Shown: positions 19,252-27,978, numbered from the stretch's first letter. The stretch is DNA of 64,000 nucleotides from Lewinellaceae bacterium (GCA_020636215.1 JACJYG010000004.1:1488001-1552000); one strand, 5' to 3'. Made by a program: numbers and translations. Notes: a model not told the origin generated them from the sequence alone.

Positions 19252-19866
19252 TGGACGGTGTTTAACTGCCCATTCTACTGTCGGGGGTTTGCCCGGCCCG
19301 GCTTAGGGAATACAGGGCAAGCCATTATCTGCTCAGCACAAAGGGCAGAGGATGATCAGCAAGGGGCATCGAGGAAAGATTATCCGCAGCGGAAAAGAAC
19401 GGTTAAACTCCGGGTGAGCAGTGATAGCGCCTTGAGGGAAGCCCTATCAAAAAGGATGGAGGTAGGAGGCAAAGGTATTGGCCAATAAAGCCAGGATTTT
19501 CTTTCTTTGGGATCTAATTTCTGTTCAGGGGTTGCCTCTTCTTTGCACTTTTTGCAAAGCCCTCTTTATCACTTCTTTTGCCCCGGAGGGGCCAGATATC
19601 CGCCTGCTCGTTGAAGCTGGTTATTGTTGAACCTGTTCGGGGAGCAGGCGGGTATCTGAACGCTTGCAAATTCCTTAAAATGCTGCTACAGTGTGGAAAG
19701 GAAGCACTAGTTGAGCTTCCTTTGAACACTGAAATTATTTTTTCTCGGGCGAAAACGGTAACAGAGGGGGGCGTTTCGGCCCGCATCTCATTGCGTTGTT
19801 TTGGTCGTCCAACGCAGGACGAGTTGCGGAAAAGCCTTCCCCCCGACACCCGATGCCAAATATCAT
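19252..19866. other. Gene-free region with a row of hairpins
   Basis: 615 bp between rng and the mS38-like gene. The first half (19252-19540) shows nothing I recognise, though the rng promoter should be here. The second half holds at least four strong inverted repeats (see the ncRNA candidate). Open frames on both strands here have no family likeness and run through the hairpins. Confidence 0.5.
19541..19844. ncRNA. Candidate structured RNA: consecutive stem-loops
   Basis: Inverted repeats in order: CTTTGCA (19541-19547) with TGCAAAG (19553-19559); a 16-bp arm pair at 19594-19609 and 19642-19657 with one G-T pair; AAAGGAAGC (19697-19705) with GCTTCCTTT (19715-19723), extended by AGTGT/ACACT; and a compound stem with GGGGGG (19766-19771) against CCCCCC (19839-19844), CCGCA (19781-19785) against TGCGG (19825-19829), and TGCGTTG (19792-19798) against CAACGCA (19810-19816). 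I do not recognise a known RNA family; tmRNA, RNase P and SRP signatures were not found. The strand is undecided; the minus strand would place it just after the mS38-like gene, in that transcript. Confidence 0.35.
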
Positions 19867-19962
19867 TTATCGGTTCTTCTTCTTGTGGCGGTTCTTACGA
19901 AGCCGCTTCTTGCGTTTGTGCGTTGCGATCTTATGTCTTTTTCTCTTTCTTCCACAAGGCAT
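19867..19962 (-). CDS. AURKAIP1/COX24 (mS38-like) domain mini-protein
   Basis: A 31-residue, extremely basic protein from ATG 19960-19962 to a stop at 19867-19869: it begins MPCGRKRKRHKIATHKRK, and continues with K-R-L-R-K-N-R-H-K-K-K-N-R. This matches the tiny conserved Bacteroidota protein annotated as AURKAIP1/COX24 domain-containing, related to mitochondrial ribosomal protein mS38, so a role on the small ribosomal subunit is likely. It is too short for normal gene-finding thresholds. It lies 49 bp after the TPR gene on the same strand. Confidence 0.85.
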   Translation of the reverse strand: MPCGRKRKRHKIATHKRKKRLRKNRHKKKNR

Positions 19963-20011
19963 AATCTGTACCTTTTTTGATTAGTAAATGAATAAAAAAC
20001 CTGAATATAGA

Positions 20012-20803
20012 TCATCGGCCAGACTGCGAGCGGCATTTTTCGGTAAATTCCGCCGCTTTGGCAGTTTCACCGGCTCCTTCGTAGGCTTGCGCCAGCAGAC
20101 AGATCGAATCGGTATTATCGGGCTCGATGCTCAGGGCATGTTCCAACCGTTCTACGGCGCGGCTGAATTGGCCGGTTTTTAGAGCAAGCCTGGCTAGGGT
20201 GTTCAAAATGAGAACGTTATCGGGGTTGCTTTGGTTCAGGCTGCGCAACATCAGTATACCTTTCATGGGGTTGTCCTGAGGCGGATTGGCCGTATAGGCC
20301 AGCGCGAGGTTTACCTGATGGGCCAAGTTGGCAGGGTTGATCGAAATGGCATTCTCGAAAGCCTGTACTGCCCGGCCGGTGCAAAAATCCCGGACTTTTG
20401 GTTCCTGGCTGTTTTGGATACAAATGGTATAAGTAGTGCCCGCAATCGACCAGGCTTCTTCCGTCCCGTTTGCTTCTGCAACTTGCTGAGCGTAGTAGCC
20501 GGCAAGTGCAGGAACGCCCAATTGGTACCATTGGCCCGAAAGCTGTTTGAGCACCTCCACGCGGGAAGAATCTTCCAACGCCTTATCGAGCTGAGCCTCC
20601 AGGGCTAGGACCGGGCTGGACTGGGCCGGGCTAAGAGAAGCTTTCGCCTCTGTCAACAAAGCAGTTACATCTGTACTTTCACCAGCTAAGGCTCTCGACT
20701 TTTCGAGCGCCTGAATATCTCTGGGCTTTGTGTCGCATGTAAAATAGAGGGTCAGAAAGAGAACGACTGCGGAAGCGATAACGGCCCACTGTAATTTTGT
20801 CAT
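20012..20803 (-). CDS. Tetratricopeptide repeat protein with N-terminal membrane anchor
   Basis: 263 residues. MTKLQWAVIASAVVLFLTLYFTC is a single hydrophobic segment that could be an uncleaved anchor or, with its Cys at 23, a lipoprotein-like signal. The rest is helical with TPR-like units around residues 140-255, for example AVQAFENAISINPANLAHQVNLALAY and AVERLEHALSIEPDN, quoted here in part: A-V-E-R-L-E-H-A-L. Domain probably faces the periplasm. It follows the HU gene by 39 bp and precedes the mS38-like gene; HU, TPR and rng clustering is familiar in Bacteroidota, but no shared function is established. Confidence 0.85.
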   Translation of the reverse strand: MTKLQWAVIASAVVLFLTLYFTCDTKPRDIQALEKSRALAGESTDVTALLTEAKASLSPAQSSPVLALEAQLDKALEDSSRVEVLKQLSGQWYQLGVPALAGYYAQQVAEANGTEEAWSIAGTTYTICIQNSQEPKVRDFCTGRAVQAFENAISINPANLAHQVNLALAYTANPPQDNPMKGILMLRSLNQSNPDNVLILNTLARLALKTGQFSRAVERLEHALSIEPDNTDSICLLAQAYEGAGETAKAAEFTEKCRSQSGR

Positions 20804-20842
20804 GGATGGATAGTTTCTTTAGGGCGCCAGGCCACCGAAGGG

Positions 20843-21154
20843 TTAATCCTCATCCTGTTCTTCCGGCAGCGCATTCACGTTGTCCTTCACCTGCTCTACG
20901 AAAACTTTGGCCGGCTTGAAAGAAGGGATATAGTGTTCCGGAATCTCAATAGCAACATTTTTCTTGATGTGCCGCCCGATTTTCTTTGCCCGCTTCTTGA
21001 TGACGAAAGAGCCGAAACCACGGATGTAAACGTTTTCTCCCTCTGATAGAGAGCTCTTAACTTCTTTAAAGAAAGTCTCTAAGGTCACCAGCACATCCAC
21101 TTTGGGAACACCCGTCTTCTCAGAAATTGCTGTAACCAGATCAGCTTTTCTCAT
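20843..21154 (-). CDS. HU/IHF family DNA-binding protein
   Basis: 103 residues. MRKADLVTAISEKTGVPKVDV is the N-terminal helical dimerisation part; VYIRGFGSFVIKKRAKKIGRH is the arm region, in which G-x-G-S-F is the family signature and the usual R-N-P tip is replaced by a more divergent sequence. The C-terminus adds an acidic tail (N-A-L-P-E-E-Q-D-E-D) beyond the normal 90 residues. It bends and compacts DNA as a dimer. It begins a minus-strand row with the TPR, mS38-like and rng genes. A TTGTCGG inverted repeat lies 35-49 bp upstream of its start. Confidence 0.92.
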   Translation of the reverse strand: MRKADLVTAISEKTGVPKVDVLVTLETFFKEVKSSLSEGENVYIRGFGSFVIKKRAKKIGRHIKKNVAIEIPEHYIPSFKPAKVFVEQVKDNVNALPEEQDED

Positions 21155-21188
21155 CGTTAGTAATTGGTTTATAGTGAGTTATAAACGA

Positions 21189-21203
21189 TTGTCGGTCCGA
21201 CAA
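21189..21203. promoter_or_regulatory. 15-bp inverted repeat upstream of the HU gene
   Basis: TTGTCGG and CCGACAA flank a single T. The position, 35-49 bp before the HU start codon, would overlap or border its promoter, so it is a candidate operator. There is no evidence for which protein binds. Confidence 0.4.
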
Positions 21204-21445
21204 ACGAGTGGCAAATTTCGGAATTTTATTCATTAATGGAAAATAAAAAGTCTTTTATTTCAATATTTTTTGGCTAGTACTCAGCATTTTATGAAATCCA
21301 GCCTGATTTTTTCCCCTCAAAAAACAAATATTATAAGCCGGCAATTGAAGGCAGGCTTCAATTATTCTATGCTACTACTGCCACCTAGCCAATTATTCGC
21401 TCCGGCGGGCTTATTTCTCCTTGTTTTTTTTCCCCGAGCTTTGGT

Positions 21446-21453
21446 TATATTTG
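21446..21453 (+). promoter_or_regulatory. Bacteroidota-type -7 element (TATATTTG) before yicC
   Basis: TATATTTG fits TAnnTTTG. A TTG at 21421-21423 lies 22 bp upstream, near the expected -33 spacing. The implied leader to the yicC start at 21570 is about 110 nt and includes the TCAGCC/GGCTGA hairpin. Confidence 0.5.
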
Positions 21454-21569
21454 CGGACGGCTAAAATCCATTAGATTAAATTTTTTCACATCAGCCATGG
21501 GCTGAGATAAAATCGGGGGCGTATCCATTCTGGTATGGCTCTCTCTAATGTCTTTCGAAACTATATTAT

Positions 21570-22445
21570 ATGCTATTATCAATGACTGGTTACGGTAGGG
21601 TGGCCCATTCTTTTGGTGAGAAGTCCATTAATGTGGAAATACGCTCCCTCAACAGTAAGTTCACCGATATCCGGCTCAAAATGCCGCAGAACTATAAAGA
21701 GAAGGAATCGGATTTGCGCCGGATTCTGGCCGAACGGGTAGAACGAGGTAAGATCGACCTGGCCCTCGACATCACCTCTCATCAGGGAGACGATGGCTAC
21801 GCCCTCAACCAGGCGCTCTTTCGGAAGTATTACCGGGAATTGTCCAAACTATCCCAGGAACTGAATATTCCTAACGGAGATATGCTACAGGCCCTGCTGC
21901 GCCTGCCCAATGTAGTAAGCTCCGCCGCCGATATGATCGACGAAGAAGAGTGGGCTGCGGTATTGGAAGCGATTAATATGGCCATTGATAGCTTCGACAA
22001 GTTCAGAAGCGCCGAAGGGGCGGCCATGGAAGCCGATATGCGCCTCCGGGTTACTAATATCATGCAGTACCTTTCCGAACTCGACCCCCACGAAGAGGAA
22101 CGTGTCGTCCGCCTGCGCCAACGCATGCACCAAAACCTGGAGGAATACCTCGGGAAAGATAAAGTGGATGAAAACCGTTTTGAACAGGAGATCCTCTTCT
22201 ATCTGGAAAAAATTGATATCACCGAGGAGAAAGTCCGTCTCGAGCAGCATTGTAAGTACTTCCTCGAAGAAATGAATAAACCATACGCCGCCAAAGGGCG
22301 TAAGCTGAGCTTTATTACTCAGGAAATGGGCCGCGAGATCAATACAATGGGCGCCAAGGCCTACTCTTCTGAAATTCAACGCCTCGTCGTCGGTATGAAA
22401 GACGAGCTGGAGAAGATCAAAGAACAAGTAGCCAATTCTGTATGA
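21570..22445 (+). CDS. yicC: YicC family protein (endoribonuclease)
   Basis: 291 residues, family length. MLLSMTGYGRV is the invariant YicC start, SLNSKFTDIRLKMP follows, and the C-terminal DUF1732 region ends TMGAKAYSSEIQRLVVGMKDELEKIKEQVANSV, where T-M-G-A-K and the K-D-E-L-E-K-I-x-E-Q-V-x-N tail are hallmarks. YicC proteins are metal-dependent endoribonucleases that act in RNA turnover. It overlaps gmk by 4 bp (ATGA), so the two are translationally coupled, a very common pairing in bacteria. Confidence 0.93.
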   Translation: MLLSMTGYGRVAHSFGEKSINVEIRSLNSKFTDIRLKMPQNYKEKESDLRRILAERVERGKIDLALDITSHQGDDGYALNQALFRKYYRELSKLSQELNIPNGDMLQALLRLPNVVSSAADMIDEEEWAAVLEAINMAIDSFDKFRSAEGAAMEADMRLRVTNIMQYLSELDPHEEERVVRLRQRMHQNLEEYLGKDKVDENRFEQEILFYLEKIDITEEKVRLEQHCKYFLEEMNKPYAAKGRKLSFITQEMGREINTMGAKAYSSEIQRLVVGMKDELEKIKEQVANSV

Positions 22446-23008
22446 GTAAATTATTATTGTTTGCTGCGCCGTCAGGGGCGGGAAAGACTACTATCGTCCA
22501 TCACCTGCTGGAAAAATACGATGAACTGGCTTTTTCCATATCGGCAACTACCCGCCTCCGCCGGCCACATGAGGTGGAAGGTAAAGACTATTACTTTATC
22601 AGCCCGGAGCAGTTCCGCGAGCTGATCGCTCAGGATGCTTTCGTGGAGTGGGAAGAGGTTTACCAGGGCTTGTTTTATGGCACCCTGAAACGGGAGATTG
22701 AACGCTTGTGGGCCGAAGGCAAGCACATCCTCTTCGATATCGACGTCAAAGGGGCCCTCAACATCAAGCGGCAATATCCGGAGCAGGCACTGGCCATATT
22801 CGTGCAGCCGCCTTCCGTTGATGCACTCCGGGAGCGCCTCGTGGGCCGCAGCACCGAAAACGAAGCCACCCTGCGCAAACGCCTGGGCCGGGCCGAAGCC
22901 GAAATGGCTTACAAAAGCAAATTTGACCGCGTCCTGGTTAATGATATTCTGGAAGAAGCCCTGCAGCAGGCTGAACAGATCGTCGAGCAGTTTATATATC
23001 AAACATAA
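22442..23008 (+). CDS. gmk: Guanylate kinase
   Basis: 188 residues. The P-loop FAAPSGAGKTT is at residues 7-17, followed by ISATTRLRRPHEVEGKDYYF, the GMP-binding segment, and FVEWEEVYQGLFYGT. The lid region with R-L-x-x-R-S-T-E-N-E-A is present. It phosphorylates GMP to GDP using ATP. The start ATG overlaps the yicC stop by 4 bp and the stop overlaps the apaG start by one base (23008), so the three genes form a tight unit. Confidence 0.95.
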   Translation: MSKLLLFAAPSGAGKTTIVHHLLEKYDELAFSISATTRLRRPHEVEGKDYYFISPEQFRELIAQDAFVEWEEVYQGLFYGTLKREIERLWAEGKHILFDIDVKGALNIKRQYPEQALAIFVQPPSVDALRERLVGRSTENEATLRKRLGRAEAEMAYKSKFDRVLVNDILEEALQQAEQIVEQFIYQT

Positions 23009-23394
23009 TGGAAAACCTAATCACCAATGGCATAAGCATTAGCGTTCAACCTTCCTACCAGCCCGAATACTCCCGGCCGGCTATGAACCGCTTCGTTTTT
23101 GCCTATCACATCACCATTGAAAATCTGAGCTCGCATACCGTGCAATTGCTGCGCCGGCATTGGTACATATGGGACTCCAACGGCATTATCCGCGAAGTGG
23201 AGGGTGAAGGTGTGATCGGGCAGCAGCCTATCCTGGCGCCCGGTGAAAGCCATGAATACGCTTCCTGGTGTGATCTGTCCACCGGAATCGGCAAAATGCA
23301 TGGCGCCTACCTCATGCGCCGCGATTCAGATGGAAAAGAGTTTCAGGTGGACATCCCCAAGTTTGAAATGATAGCTCCCGTGCGGATCAACTGA
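23008..23394 (+). CDS. apaG: ApaG-domain protein
   Basis: 128 residues, one fibronectin-type-III-like ApaG domain. Recognisable points are the Y-H-I-T-I-E-N-L-S strand, LLRRHWYIWDSNG, EVEGEGVIGQQP and GESHEYASWCDLSTGIGKMHGAY, where G-V-I-G-Q-Q-P and S-x-x-G-x-M-x-G are the family signature. ApaG was linked to Co2+/Mg2+ phenotypes in enterobacteria, but its biochemical job is not settled. It is the third gene of the yicC-gmk unit. Confidence 0.93.
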   Translation: MENLITNGISISVQPSYQPEYSRPAMNRFVFAYHITIENLSSHTVQLLRRHWYIWDSNGIIREVEGEGVIGQQPILAPGESHEYASWCDLSTGIGKMHGAYLMRRDSDGKEFQVDIPKFEMIAPVRIN

Positions 23395-23408
23395 ACCGGT
23401 ACTACTGA

Positions 23409-23831
23409 CTACTCCTCCAATACCGCTATACACTTTAACTCAATGCATATCGGCGTTGGCAAGGCATCGATGCCGACGGTGGTCCGGCAAGGCTGACTGT
23501 CCTGGAAATATTCCGCGTAGATGCGGTTGTAGGTGTGGAAATCACGCTTCATATTGGTCAGGAAAACGGTCACATCCACCAGATTTTCCCATCTGCCGCC
23601 ACTGGCTTCCAATACCTTCCGGACGTTTCGAAATACTGAATGGCACTGCGCTTCGAAGTCGAATTCCAGATAATTGCCACTGGGGCTTTGCTTCAGGCCA
23701 GGTACTGCGTCGGTTTCCGGGTCACGTGGGCCGATGCCCGATAAAAAAAGAAGGTTCCCTACCCGCCGTGCATGCGGATAAAGGCCTACCGGTTTCGGAG
23801 CATTGGTTGCATTGATCTTCTCTGATGGCAT
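23409..23831 (-). CDS. RidA family protein (2-aminomuconate deaminase-like)
   Basis: 140 residues from ATG 23829-23831 (MPSEKINATNAPKPVGLYPH); the upstream extension to 23957 lacks family likeness. The core GNLLFLSGIGPRDPETDA, the helix around RNVRKVLEASGGRWENLVDVTVFL and the end CRTTVGIDALPTPICIELKCIA match RidA/YjgF/Rid proteins. The R in P-C-R-T-T-V is the Arg that binds the carboxylate of imines. RidA proteins hydrolyse reactive enamines and imines; the closest flavour looks like aminomuconate deaminase, but no aminophenol pathway genes are present here. Convergent with apaG, 14 bp apart. Confidence 0.9.
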   Translation of the reverse strand: MPSEKINATNAPKPVGLYPHARRVGNLLFLSGIGPRDPETDAVPGLKQSPSGNYLEFDFEAQCHSVFRNVRKVLEASGGRWENLVDVTVFLTNMKRDFHTYNRIYAEYFQDSQPCRTTVGIDALPTPICIELKCIAVLEE

Positions 23832-23992
23832 GGCTGAATGGTTAATGGTGTAACCGCCTCTAATGAGCCGGTTAAAAATGGCTGAATGGTTATTGGGGTG
23901 GCTGAAGCGGAGCTGCTTCACGACACCTGCGCCGCTTTCCCCTGGCAATATAGCCATTCATCAATATAACCATTCCGCTCTTCCCTGGCTGA

Positions 23993-25672
23993 TCACTTCC
24001 TACCCTTCATAGCTTCCTCCCGAAGGGCCCGGCGCAGGATCTTCCCTACGTTGGTCTTGGGCAGGTCGGTGCGGAATTCCAATTCCTTGGGCACTTTGTA
24101 GCCGGTCAGGTTTTCCCGGCAGAAAGCAATCATTTCTTTTTCGGTCAGCGAAGCGTCTTTCTTTACCACAAACAGCTTAACGATCTCACCGGATTTCTCA
24201 TCAGGCAGGCCAATCGCGGCGCATTCCAACACTTTGGGGTGTGAAGCAACGACCTCCTCGATCTCATTGGGATAAACATTAAAACCGGACACGAGGATCA
24301 TGTCTTTCTTGCGGTCGACGATCTGGAAGAAGCCATCTTCGGACATCTGGCCCATATCGCCGGTGGAGAGCCAGCCGTCGGTGATGGTTTTGGCCGTTTC
24401 TTCCGGACGGTTGTAGTACCCCTTCATCACCTGTGGCCCTTTGATCTGTATCTCTCCCACCTGATTGGGGCCCAGTACATTGCCCATATGATCTACGATC
24501 CGCAAATCGGTGGAGGAAACCGGCAGGCCGATAGTGCCTAGCCGCCCTTTACCGTCGAGGGGGTTTACGGCAGCCACCGGCGAAGATTCGGTCATGCCGT
24601 AGCCTTCCGCCAGGAAACAGCCGGTCAGTTTCTGCCACTGCTCCGCTACCGGACGCTGTACCGCCATGCCACCGCCGACGGTGACCTTGAGGTGGCTGAA
24701 ATCCACTGTTGTAAAATCCTTGTGGTTAACCAGGGCGTTGAAGAGGGTGTTCACCCCGGTGATAAGGGTGATCTTGTAGTCCTTCATGGCCTGGATCACC
24801 GAGTTCAGGTCGCGGGCGTTGGTTACCAGCACCGAACGGGTGCCGAAGCTCATGAGGGCCAGGCAATTGACCGTGAAGGCAAAGATATGGTAAAGAGGGA
24901 GGGGGCAGAGGGCGATCTCCTCGGCTTCCTTCAAAAAAGGCATCATCCAGGCCCGGATCTGCAGCATGTTGGCCACCAGGTTGCGGTTGGTCAGCATAGC
25001 ACCTTTGGATACGCCGGTGGTGCCGCCGGTATACTGCAACAGCACCACATCGTCGGCCCGGCCCTGGAATGCCTTTATGGTGAAGCGTTTTCCCTGTTTC
25101 AGCGCTTCGGTAAAAGTGGTTGTATTAGGAATGTTGTACTTCGGCACCATACGGCGGAGCCTCCGCACTACGAAATTGACGATCTGCTTTTTGGGGAAGC
25201 CCAGCATCTCGCCGATGCTGGTGGTAATGATGGTTTTTATACTGGTGTCTTTAAGTATCTGCTCCAGGTTGGCGGCAAAGTTCTCAGCGATGATGATAGC
25301 TTTGGCGTTGGAGTCCGTGAATTGGTGGCGCATTTCCCGCGGAGTGTACAATGGGTTGGTGTTTACGACCACCAGTCCGGCTCGCAGGGCCCCGAACAAT
25401 GCGATCGGGTATTGCAGGGTGTTGGGCATCATGAGTGCGATCTTATCACCGGGTTCCAGCCCTCGGGAGTGGAGGTAGGCGCCAAACTGCTTTGACAATT
25501 TATCGACCTGTTCGAATGTCAACTCTTTGCCCATACAGGAAAAAGCTGGCTTCTTGCGGTACTTCCCGAAGGTTTCCTCCAGCAGTTCCACCAATGTCGC
25601 ATAAGCATCCGGGTCTATATTGACGGGGATGCCGGTTGGGTAGTTCTTTAGCCACGGCCTATGCTCGCTCAT
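23993..25672 (-). CDS. fadD: Long-chain fatty acid-CoA ligase (AMP-forming)
   Basis: 559 residues from ATG 25670-25672 (MSEHRPWLKNYPTGIPVNID), which is the FadD-type start; the frame extends 17 codons further without family support. The AMP-binding signature is QYTGGTTGVSKGAMLTN. Other motifs are EGYGMTESSP, STGDMG, IVDRKKDMILVSGFNVYPNEIE and the catalytic lysine region LPKTNVGKILRR near the end. It activates fatty acids to acyl-CoA at the membrane for beta-oxidation or lipid synthesis. It is monocistronic and divergent from rpsA, with about 190 bp between. Confidence 0.92.
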   Translation of the reverse strand: MSEHRPWLKNYPTGIPVNIDPDAYATLVELLEETFGKYRKKPAFSCMGKELTFEQVDKLSKQFGAYLHSRGLEPGDKIALMMPNTLQYPIALFGALRAGLVVVNTNPLYTPREMRHQFTDSNAKAIIIAENFAANLEQILKDTSIKTIITTSIGEMLGFPKKQIVNFVVRRLRRMVPKYNIPNTTTFTEALKQGKRFTIKAFQGRADDVVLLQYTGGTTGVSKGAMLTNRNLVANMLQIRAWMMPFLKEAEEIALCPLPLYHIFAFTVNCLALMSFGTRSVLVTNARDLNSVIQAMKDYKITLITGVNTLFNALVNHKDFTTVDFSHLKVTVGGGMAVQRPVAEQWQKLTGCFLAEGYGMTESSPVAAVNPLDGKGRLGTIGLPVSSTDLRIVDHMGNVLGPNQVGEIQIKGPQVMKGYYNRPEETAKTITDGWLSTGDMGQMSEDGFFQIVDRKKDMILVSGFNVYPNEIEEVVASHPKVLECAAIGLPDEKSGEIVKLFVVKKDASLTEKEMIAFCRENLTGYKVPKELEFRTDLPKTNVGKILRRALREEAMKGRK

Positions 25673-25811
25673 GTTGTCTTCGTTTTGATCGTTATGATAA
25701 TAGCCGGAGCAGAGGCTCGGCAATTCTGTCGGCCGGAACGCCCAATTTCGTTTCCGGTTAGCCGCTAATTTACAAAGCTATTTTTAATTTTTTTTTGCCA
25801 TCATAAAGCTT

Positions 25812-25819
25812 TACCTTTG
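25812..25819 (+). promoter_or_regulatory. Bacteroidota-type -7 element (TACCTTTG) before rpsA
   Basis: TACCTTTG lies 41 nt before the rpsA start, with a TTTG at 25794-25797, 14 bp upstream, which is somewhat closer than the usual -33 spacing. The same TTACCTTTG appears before rlmD. Confidence 0.5.
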
Positions 25820-25860
25820 CCCCGCTAAAAATTATTCGTTAACTCAAAAGCATTCTTTCA

Positions 25861-27937
25861 ATGCTCGATGACAACAAAGTAGAACAAGAAGGGCAGGAAA
25901 CGCCTGAAGAGCAGTCCGAACAGGAAACTGCTGAAGCAACCACTACTCCGGTTGATAATACCGAAGATACGGTCCTTGATGATGAAGTGGAAGACACTGA
26001 TGAATCAGAGGATATCGAAGAAGAAGAAGAAATAGCCACTACAGTCGAAGAAGAAGAAGTGGAAGAAGAAGAGGACGAGGACGAGGACGAAGACCTTCTG
26101 GACGAGCCCGTTATGGTGGGCACCGCTCATGATGACTTCGACTGGAATGCCGGCAAGCGCGCCGCATTGGCCTACTCCAAGGAAGATCTGGAAAAGTATA
26201 CTGAACAGTACGAATCAACCCTTTCTTCTGTACTTGAGAACGAGATCGTCAAAGGCCGGGTAACCTCTATCAATGATGGTGACGTGGTGCTGGACATCAA
26301 CTTCAAGTCAGATGGACTGGTGCCGCTGTCGGAATTCCGCGATACGCCTGACCTGGGGATTGGTGACTACGTAGAAGTATATGTTGAACAGCAAGAAGAT
26401 GCCCGTGGCCAGTTGGTGCTTTCCCGCCGCAAAGCCAAGCTGTTGCTTGCCTGGGATAACATCGTCGATTCCTACGAGAACGGCACCGTTATCAAAGGCA
26501 CCGTCATCAGCAAGACCAAAGGCGGCCTGATTGCCGACTGTGGAGGCCTGGAGACTTTCCTTCCCGGTTCTCAAATTGATATCAAGCCCATCATCGATTA
26601 CGATTCATATGTGGGCAAAACCATGGAGTTCAAAGTCGTTAAGATCAACGAACAGATCAAGAACGCTGTGGTGTCGCACAAGGCCCTTATCGAAAGCGAC
26701 CTGGCCGAGCAGCGCGAAGCCATTATCGCCAGCCTCGAAAAAGGTCAAGTGCTCGAAGGACTGGTCAAGAACATCACCGACTTCGGTGCGTTCCTCGACC
26801 TGGGCGGCGTAGACGGCTTGCTCTACATTACCGACATTTCCTGGGGCCGCATCAACCACCCCAGCGAAGTACTGGCGCTCAACCAAAAGATCAACGTGGT
26901 TGTGCTCGACTTCGATGAGAACAAGAAGCGCATCTCCCTTTATGAAGCAATTGCAACCCCACCCGTGGGAAGTACTCAGCGAGGATATCAAAGAGGGCTC
27001 CGTGGTTAAAGGCAAGATCGTCAATATCGAAGATTATGGCGCTTTCCTCGAAATCAACCGGGCGTAGAATACTGATTCACGTGTCGGAAGTGAGCTGGAG
27101 CAACCAGCCCATCAACGCCCGCGAATTCTTCAAACTGGATAGGAATACGAGGTAAAGTGGTGACCATCGACCGCGAAGACCGCAAGATGTCCCTCTCGGT
27201 CAAACAACTGTCGAAAGACCCTGGAGCGAGATCGAACAAAGCTTCCCCGTCGGCAGCCGCCATACCGGCGAGGTGAAAACCTCATGCCCTACGGCGTTTT
27301 GTGGAACTGGAAGCCGGTATCGGCGGCATGATCCACATCTCCGACCTGTCATGGACCAAGCGCTTCTCCACCCTCGGAAGTAACCAAGGTGGGCGAAAAT
27401 ATCGATATCGTCATCCTCGAGATCGACAAAGACAACCGCAAACTATCGCTCTACCATAAGCAACTGGAAGAAAACCCCTGGGATACCTTCGAAAATGTAT
27501 TCCCCGTGGGCTCCTACCACGAAGCTACCATCATCCGCCGTGACGACAGAGGCGCTATCGTTCAACTGCCCTACGGCCTGGAAGCCTTCGCGCCGATCAA
27601 ACACATCCGCAAGGAAGACGGCAACCTGGCAGAGGTTGAAGAAACGCTGACCGTAAAGGTTATCGAGTTCAACCGCGATGATAAGCGCATCCTTGTTTCC
27701 CATATGCGCTACCTCGACGATATCCGCCGCGAAGCGGAAGAAGAGGTCCGCAAAGAGAAACAAGCTGACCGCCAACAGACGCGCTCCGCTGTCAAAAAAC
27801 AACAGTCTACCGTAGAGAAATCTACCCTCGGCGACCTCGATGTGTTCTCGCAGTTGAAGGAGCAGTTGCAGGAAACCGGCGAAAACAATAAGGTAGATAA
27901 CGATAACGAAGAAGACGAAAACGAAGACCAGGCATAA
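25861..27937 (+). CDS. rpsA: 30S ribosomal protein S1 (frameshifted in this sequence)
   Basis: About 695 residues if repaired. An acidic, Glu/Asp-rich leader of about 85 residues precedes the S1 repeats, the first at IVKGRVTSINDGDVVLDINFK. The clean frame runs to about 26940 (NVVLDFDENKKRISL), and the end from about 27389 (MGENIDIVILEIDKDNRKLSL to the acidic tail) is clean again. Between them at least eight sites lose a base or two, for example near 26940, 27060, 27070, 27140, 27223, 27280, 27300 and 27370. When these are repaired the frame reads through typical S1 motifs such as GSVVKGKIVNIEDYGAFLE and GMIHISDLSWTKRFSHPSE. S1 binds mRNA on the small subunit and is essential, so I treat this as a real gene with consensus errors. 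Confidence 0.85.
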
Positions 27938-27978
27938 ACCAGGTAGTCTTGCTTTCTGAGTTATCAGAAAACATATGG

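Larger units (their letters stand above)
21155..21569. other. Divergent regulatory spacer between HU and yicC
   Basis: 415 bp, AT-rich. It carries the TTGTCGG-T-CCGACAA repeat (21189-21203), a TATATTTG promoter element (21446-21453) and TCAGCC-ATG-GGCTGA (21491-21505). No coding frame is supported. Confidence 0.5.

Noticed and set aside
19766..19844. RNase P, tmRNA or SRP RNA
   Set aside because: Compared against the remembered signature words of these RNAs on both strands; none is present.
19514..19849. Minus-strand 111-residue open frame between rng and the mS38-like gene
   Set aside because: No recognisable motif, and it runs through several perfect stem-loops, which fits a structured non-coding stretch better.
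25839..26123. Minus-strand poly-serine open frame
   Set aside because: It is the complement of the Glu/Asp-rich leader of rpsA; low-complexity composition explains it.
25861..27937. rpsA as a true pseudogene
   Set aside because: Essential gene, intact flanks and only base losses in one short patch; consensus error is more likely.
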